Below are positions 61,649-64,000 of a stretch of DNA of 64,000 nucleotides, piece by piece; position 1 is the first letter of the stretch, and every line of letters begins with the position of its first letter. Both the position numbers and the translations under genes were made by a program. Origin of the DNA: Tumebacillus lacus (lineage in GTDB: Bacteria; Bacillota; Bacilli; Tumebacillales; Tumebacillaceae); contig NZ_JAPMLT010000001.1 of assembly GCF_026410385.1 (NCBI RefSeq), forward strand, positions 372,001 to 436,000, read 5' to 3'. The notes below the pieces were generated by a model. It saw only the letters and a program-made list of their open reading frames with translations, searched no databases and was not told where the DNA came from.

Positions 61649-62551
61649 ATGAAACAAATCCCCGTTTATCATGTGGATGCCTTTACGTCAACGCCTTTCA
61701 CCGGAAATCCGGCCGGTGTGGTGCCCGATGCCGGCGCGCTGACCGAAGAGGAGATGCAAAACATCGCCCGCGAGCTGAATTTGTCGGAAACGGCATTTCT
61801 TCTGCCGCCGCAACATCCGGAGGCCGATCTGAAAGTGCGGTTTTTCACTCCGACCTCGGAGATCGGGTTCTGCGGTCATGCGACCGTCGGGTCGGCGTGG
61901 GTGCTGGCGACAGACTACGGCTGGCTGGAAAAAGCGGAGCGACTCGTGCTGGAGACCAACATCGGCCTCGTGCCGGTCGAATGGCAGACGACGGACGGCC
62001 GGCTGACCGACGTCGTCATGACGCAGGTGACCCCGAAGGTACGCGATGCGGAGGTATCCGCTGCGGACGTCGCCCGGTGGGTCGGGGTGCAAGAGTCCGA
62101 TCTGGACACACGTTACCCGATCCGGCTCGGCCATACCGGCAACTGGCATCTGCTGGTACCGGTGAAGACCCGCGCAGCCATCGATGCGGCACAACCGATG
62201 CTGAGTGAGTTGGAAGCGATCAATAGAAGACAGGAAGCGGTGACGACGCACCTGTTCACGTTGGAATCGAAAGGCGGCGACTACGACCTCTACACCCGCG
62301 ACTTCGGTCCGGCTGTCGGCATCCCGGAAGATCCGGTCACCGGATCGGCCAACGGAGCGCTCGCCGGCTACCTCGTGCTGGAAGGCGTCTTGGACAACGC
62401 GACGGAGCATCGTCTGACGTTTGCTCAAGGCGATGCGATGCGCCGTCCGGGTCGTTTGCAGATCTCGATCTCCTCTTCCCCGGACGGTGCCGTGATCCGC
62501 GTGGGCGGAGCTGCTGTTCCGACGCTGAAAGGGATGCTTACTTTACCGTAA
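61649..62551 (+). CDS. PhzF-family isomerase/epimerase
   Basis: About 300 residues with the two-fold alpha/beta barrel of PhzF/DapF-like proteins. Key blocks are VDAFTSTPFTGNPAGVV, LNLSETAFL with the catalytic Glu, TPTSEIGFCGHATVGSAW and EDPVTGSANGALAGYL. PhzF itself isomerises a phenazine precursor, but most relatives have unknown substrates and no phenazine genes are present here. AAAGGAG lies 11-12 nt before ATG 61649. Single gene with its own terminator. Confidence 0.93.
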   Translation: MKQIPVYHVDAFTSTPFTGNPAGVVPDAGALTEEEMQNIARELNLSETAFLLPPQHPEADLKVRFFTPTSEIGFCGHATVGSAWVLATDYGWLEKAERLVLETNIGLVPVEWQTTDGRLTDVVMTQVTPKVRDAEVSAADVARWVGVQESDLDTRYPIRLGHTGNWHLLVPVKTRAAIDAAQPMLSELEAINRRQEAVTTHLFTLESKGGDYDLYTRDFGPAVGIPEDPVTGSANGALAGYLVLEGVLDNATEHRLTFAQGDAMRRPGRLQISISSSPDGAVIRVGGAAVPTLKGMLTLP

Positions 62552-62567
62552 TCAAACTATCGACAAC

Positions 62568-62609
62568 AAAAAAAGAGCATCTCACAATCGCTGTGAGGTG
62601 CTCTTTTAG
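62568..62609. terminator. Terminator between phzF-like and spo0E-like genes
   Basis: AAAAGAGCATCTCACA and TGTGAGGTGCTCTTTT form the stem, with T runs on both strands. Confidence 0.85.
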
Positions 62610-62657
62610 AAAGAAATGCCTCTCCCAAGCGGGAAGGCGTGTATGGCTTCTATAAGG

Positions 62658-62828
62658 TCAATTCATACGTTGCATCTTCATACGTTGCAATTGCACCAAA
62701 TAGGTGTCGAGCTCCTGGCTGATGCGAATCACATCCTGATCGGTCAGGGAGCGGGTTCGTTCGGCCGTTGAGATCATCTTGGCTCGCAGTCTGGCGATTT
62801 GTTTTTGCAGCAGCAGGTCTTTCTCCAT
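62658..62828 (-). CDS. Spo0E-like sporulation regulatory phosphatase
   Basis: Fifty-six residues in two helices. SLTDQDVIRISQELDTYLVQ matches the Spo0E family signature (S-x-x-L/D-x-x-V ... SQ-x-LD), whose Asp-containing helix docks on Spo0A and removes its phosphate, delaying sporulation. It opens MEKDLLLQKQIARLRAKM. GAGGGGGA lies about 6 nt before ATG 62828. Short members of 50-60 residues are common in Bacillales. Confidence 0.85.
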   Translation of the reverse strand: MEKDLLLQKQIARLRAKMISTAERTRSLTDQDVIRISQELDTYLVQLQRMKMQRMN

Positions 62829-62950
62829 CGGTAGTCCCCCTCGTTGCATTCCCACGAAGGATAGTATATGACAGATCCTGAAACTTTTCGATGAGTGATT
62901 TTGACTGTTTTTGTCAGACGCCGACGAATACGCTTCATTCAATTAAAGTT

Positions 62951-63466
62951 CTATTTTTCTGAATGTGCTGAATCTCGACAAAAAGCGTCCTTGGAACGAT
63001 CCAGACGGGCGACACCAAGCGCTCCTTGCTGCCACAGTACCCTTACTGACGCATCCGCTTCATCCTGACGGCAATACAGGAGCAACACGACCTCGGTCAT
63101 CGGTTTTTTCAACTGTTTCACCTGCTGGCTCCGAGTCCAAAGATAATCCAGTCCAAAACCGATCAGTCCCCCGATAAACAAGCCGATGATGCCCCAGAGG
63201 ATCGGCCCCCATTTCCAGAGAAAACCGTAAATGCTGCCCAACACCATCATCACGGTCCCGAGAGCCGCTGCTCCGTCAAACAGAGAACGTCCGTCCGAGC
63301 GGCTGATCGTGTCGAAAAATTGCGGTGGCATCGACCTGCTCTCCAACGGCACGGCAAACAATTGACTGCGGACTATCCCGATCTGTTCCAAATGGACCAG
63401 CGCCATTTCAAAATGAGTATTCTGTTCAAATGAAGCGACAAGGCAGATCGCAGTCTCTTGGCTCAT
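62951..63466 (-). CDS. Hypothetical membrane protein with glycine-rich helical hairpin
   Basis: A 171-residue protein. A ferredoxin-like N-terminal part (ICLVASFEQNTHFEMALVHL) is followed by two membrane helices with glycine-zipper spacing (GPILWGIIGLFIGGLIGFGL), then a C-terminal part (TEVVLLLYCRQDEADASVRV). The arrangement recalls general-stress-type proteins, but I recognise no specific family. Its ATG overlaps the stop of the upstream gene by 4 nt, so the two are translated together. Confidence 0.72.
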   Translation of the reverse strand: MSQETAICLVASFEQNTHFEMALVHLEQIGIVRSQLFAVPLESRSMPPQFFDTISRSDGRSLFDGAAALGTVMMVLGSIYGFLWKWGPILWGIIGLFIGGLIGFGLDYLWTRSQQVKQLKKPMTEVVLLLYCRQDEADASVRVLWQQGALGVARLDRSKDAFCRDSAHSEK

Positions 63467-64000
63467 TGGTTTGGCTCCGGCAACGGGAAGGATGAGGACT
63501 GATAGTGCTCGATCAAATACTGTGTTTGCTCGCGACGAAACAGATTATTCAGCTCGACGATGGTGATGTACGCTTCGTAGCAAGCAAATCCGTAAATCGA
63601 CGGCAGGAAGAGCAGCCATTCCATATCGACCACCGCTTTGGCCCGGACAAAATCGCCGATACATGTGAAATAGACCGCCTCCGTCACATGGGAGAAATAG
63701 GCGATGACGATCCACCAAATTAAAATGAAAAAGCCGGTGACCAAGCGATGCACATAGAGCTGTCCGAGTCCTGGCATCAAGAGCGAATAGATCATACCAA
63801 CCCACGGAATACGCCGGTCAAGGAAGTTGACGCTGATGCTGTCCATATGAAAGGAATTGATCCTGGCATTTTCAAAGACGGCCATCCCGTAGCTGTTGTT
63901 GAGACTGACCGTGGTGCGATAGCTGTCCCAGATCCCGTAGATAAAAACGGGCGTGTACAGAAAAAACCAACGATGATCCAACACCAATTTGGCGCGCTCA
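63463..64000 (-). CDS. TM2-like membrane protein, 5' end beyond the window
   Basis: Partial: the frame stays open to the right edge. At least 178 residues with about four helices. MPGLGQLYVHRLVTGFFILI resembles the TM2-domain motif found in membrane proteins of unknown role. The first visible hydrophobic part, WFFLYTPVFIYGIWDSYR, suggests the true N-terminus lies upstream. It overlaps the next gene by 4 nt (ATGA). Function unknown. Confidence 0.75.
   Translation of the reverse strand, partial: ERAKLVLDHRWFFLYTPVFIYGIWDSYRTTVSLNNSYGMAVFENARINSFHMDSISVNFLDRRIPWVGMIYSLLMPGLGQLYVHRLVTGFFILIWWIVIAYFSHVTEAVYFTCIGDFVRAKAVVDMEWLLFLPSIYGFACYEAYITIVELNNLFRREQTQYLIEHYQSSSFPLPEPNQ

Noticed and set aside
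1-64000. tRNA, rRNA, prophage or insertion sequence genes
   Set aside because: The intergenic gaps inspected show no tRNA-like cloverleaf, rRNA segments, transposase or phage structural genes. The single tyrosine recombinase gene is not enough to define a mobile element.

Overview
The window reads as chromosome from a fairly GC-rich, endospore-forming member of the Bacillota (Bacillales). Sporulation and germination genes (a GerA-type receptor operon, a SpoVK-like AAA ATPase, a Spo0E-like phosphatase), strong AGGAGG ribosome binding sites, sigma-A promoters, Gram-positive LexA boxes, a GlnR operator and S-layer-anchored enzymes all agree. Alicyclobacillaceae such as Tumebacillus would fit, but that placement is inference. 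No rRNA, tRNA, CRISPR array, insertion sequence or prophage was seen. One complete tyrosine recombinase gene is present.

Layout. 0-11.5 kb: 5' part of a glutamate symporter gene (edge), aminotransferase A, a Qnr/MfpA-like pentapeptide protein, HflX, a VUT-family transporter, a YnbB-like PLP enzyme, glnR-glnA with two GlnR operators, a divergent lexA/yneA SOS region, and two LysM-GH18 genes, the second lacking the catalytic Glu. 11.5-17.9 kb: tyrosine recombinase with a dyad and a dif-like half-site upstream, murC, a small unknown protein, a DUF456 protein, a HipA-like kinase, and a MaoC-MaoC-FabG lipid set. 18-25 kb: ABC-2 exporter, an OmpR-type two-component system whose kinase appears to start at CTG, an MMPL transporter preceded by 11-bp direct repeats, and a 4-TM protein. 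25-30.3 kb: a secreted M15 peptidase, a small membrane protein and a germination operon in the order B-A-C.

30.4-42.3 kb: SRPBCC protein, an O-methyltransferase followed by a shortened chorismate-mutase-like gene, a diguanylate cyclase, an MFS exporter, the hutH-hutU-hutI-hutG histidine degradation operon with a leader hairpin, a DJ-1/PfpI protein and a lipoprotein. 42.3-42.6 kb: a tandem array of about 73-bp units, each carrying a terminator-like hairpin. 42.6-49.6 kb: M24 peptidase, PAP2 protein, glutaredoxin-like protein, glycosyltransferase plus kynureninase, an exported protein that also appears to start at CTG, and an MBL-fold protein. 49.9-53.8 kb: a surface cassette of lipoprotein, GH18-SLH and subtilisin-SLH. 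53.9-56.2 kb: a tightly overlapping four-gene operon (SpoVK-like AAA ATPase, small GTPase, short UbiA-like membrane protein, 58-residue CxxC membrane protein), the best candidate here for an undescribed system. 56.6-64 kb: thermolysin-type protease, chemoreceptor, MFS transporter, PhzF isomerase, Spo0E-like protein and two membrane proteins, the last cut by the window edge.

Themes: nitrogen metabolism (GlnR/GlnA, Hut, glutamate uptake, kynureninase), cell-wall and surface enzymes (three GH18 proteins, M15, subtilisin, thermolysin-like protease, SLH anchors), sporulation and germination, and export or stress defence.
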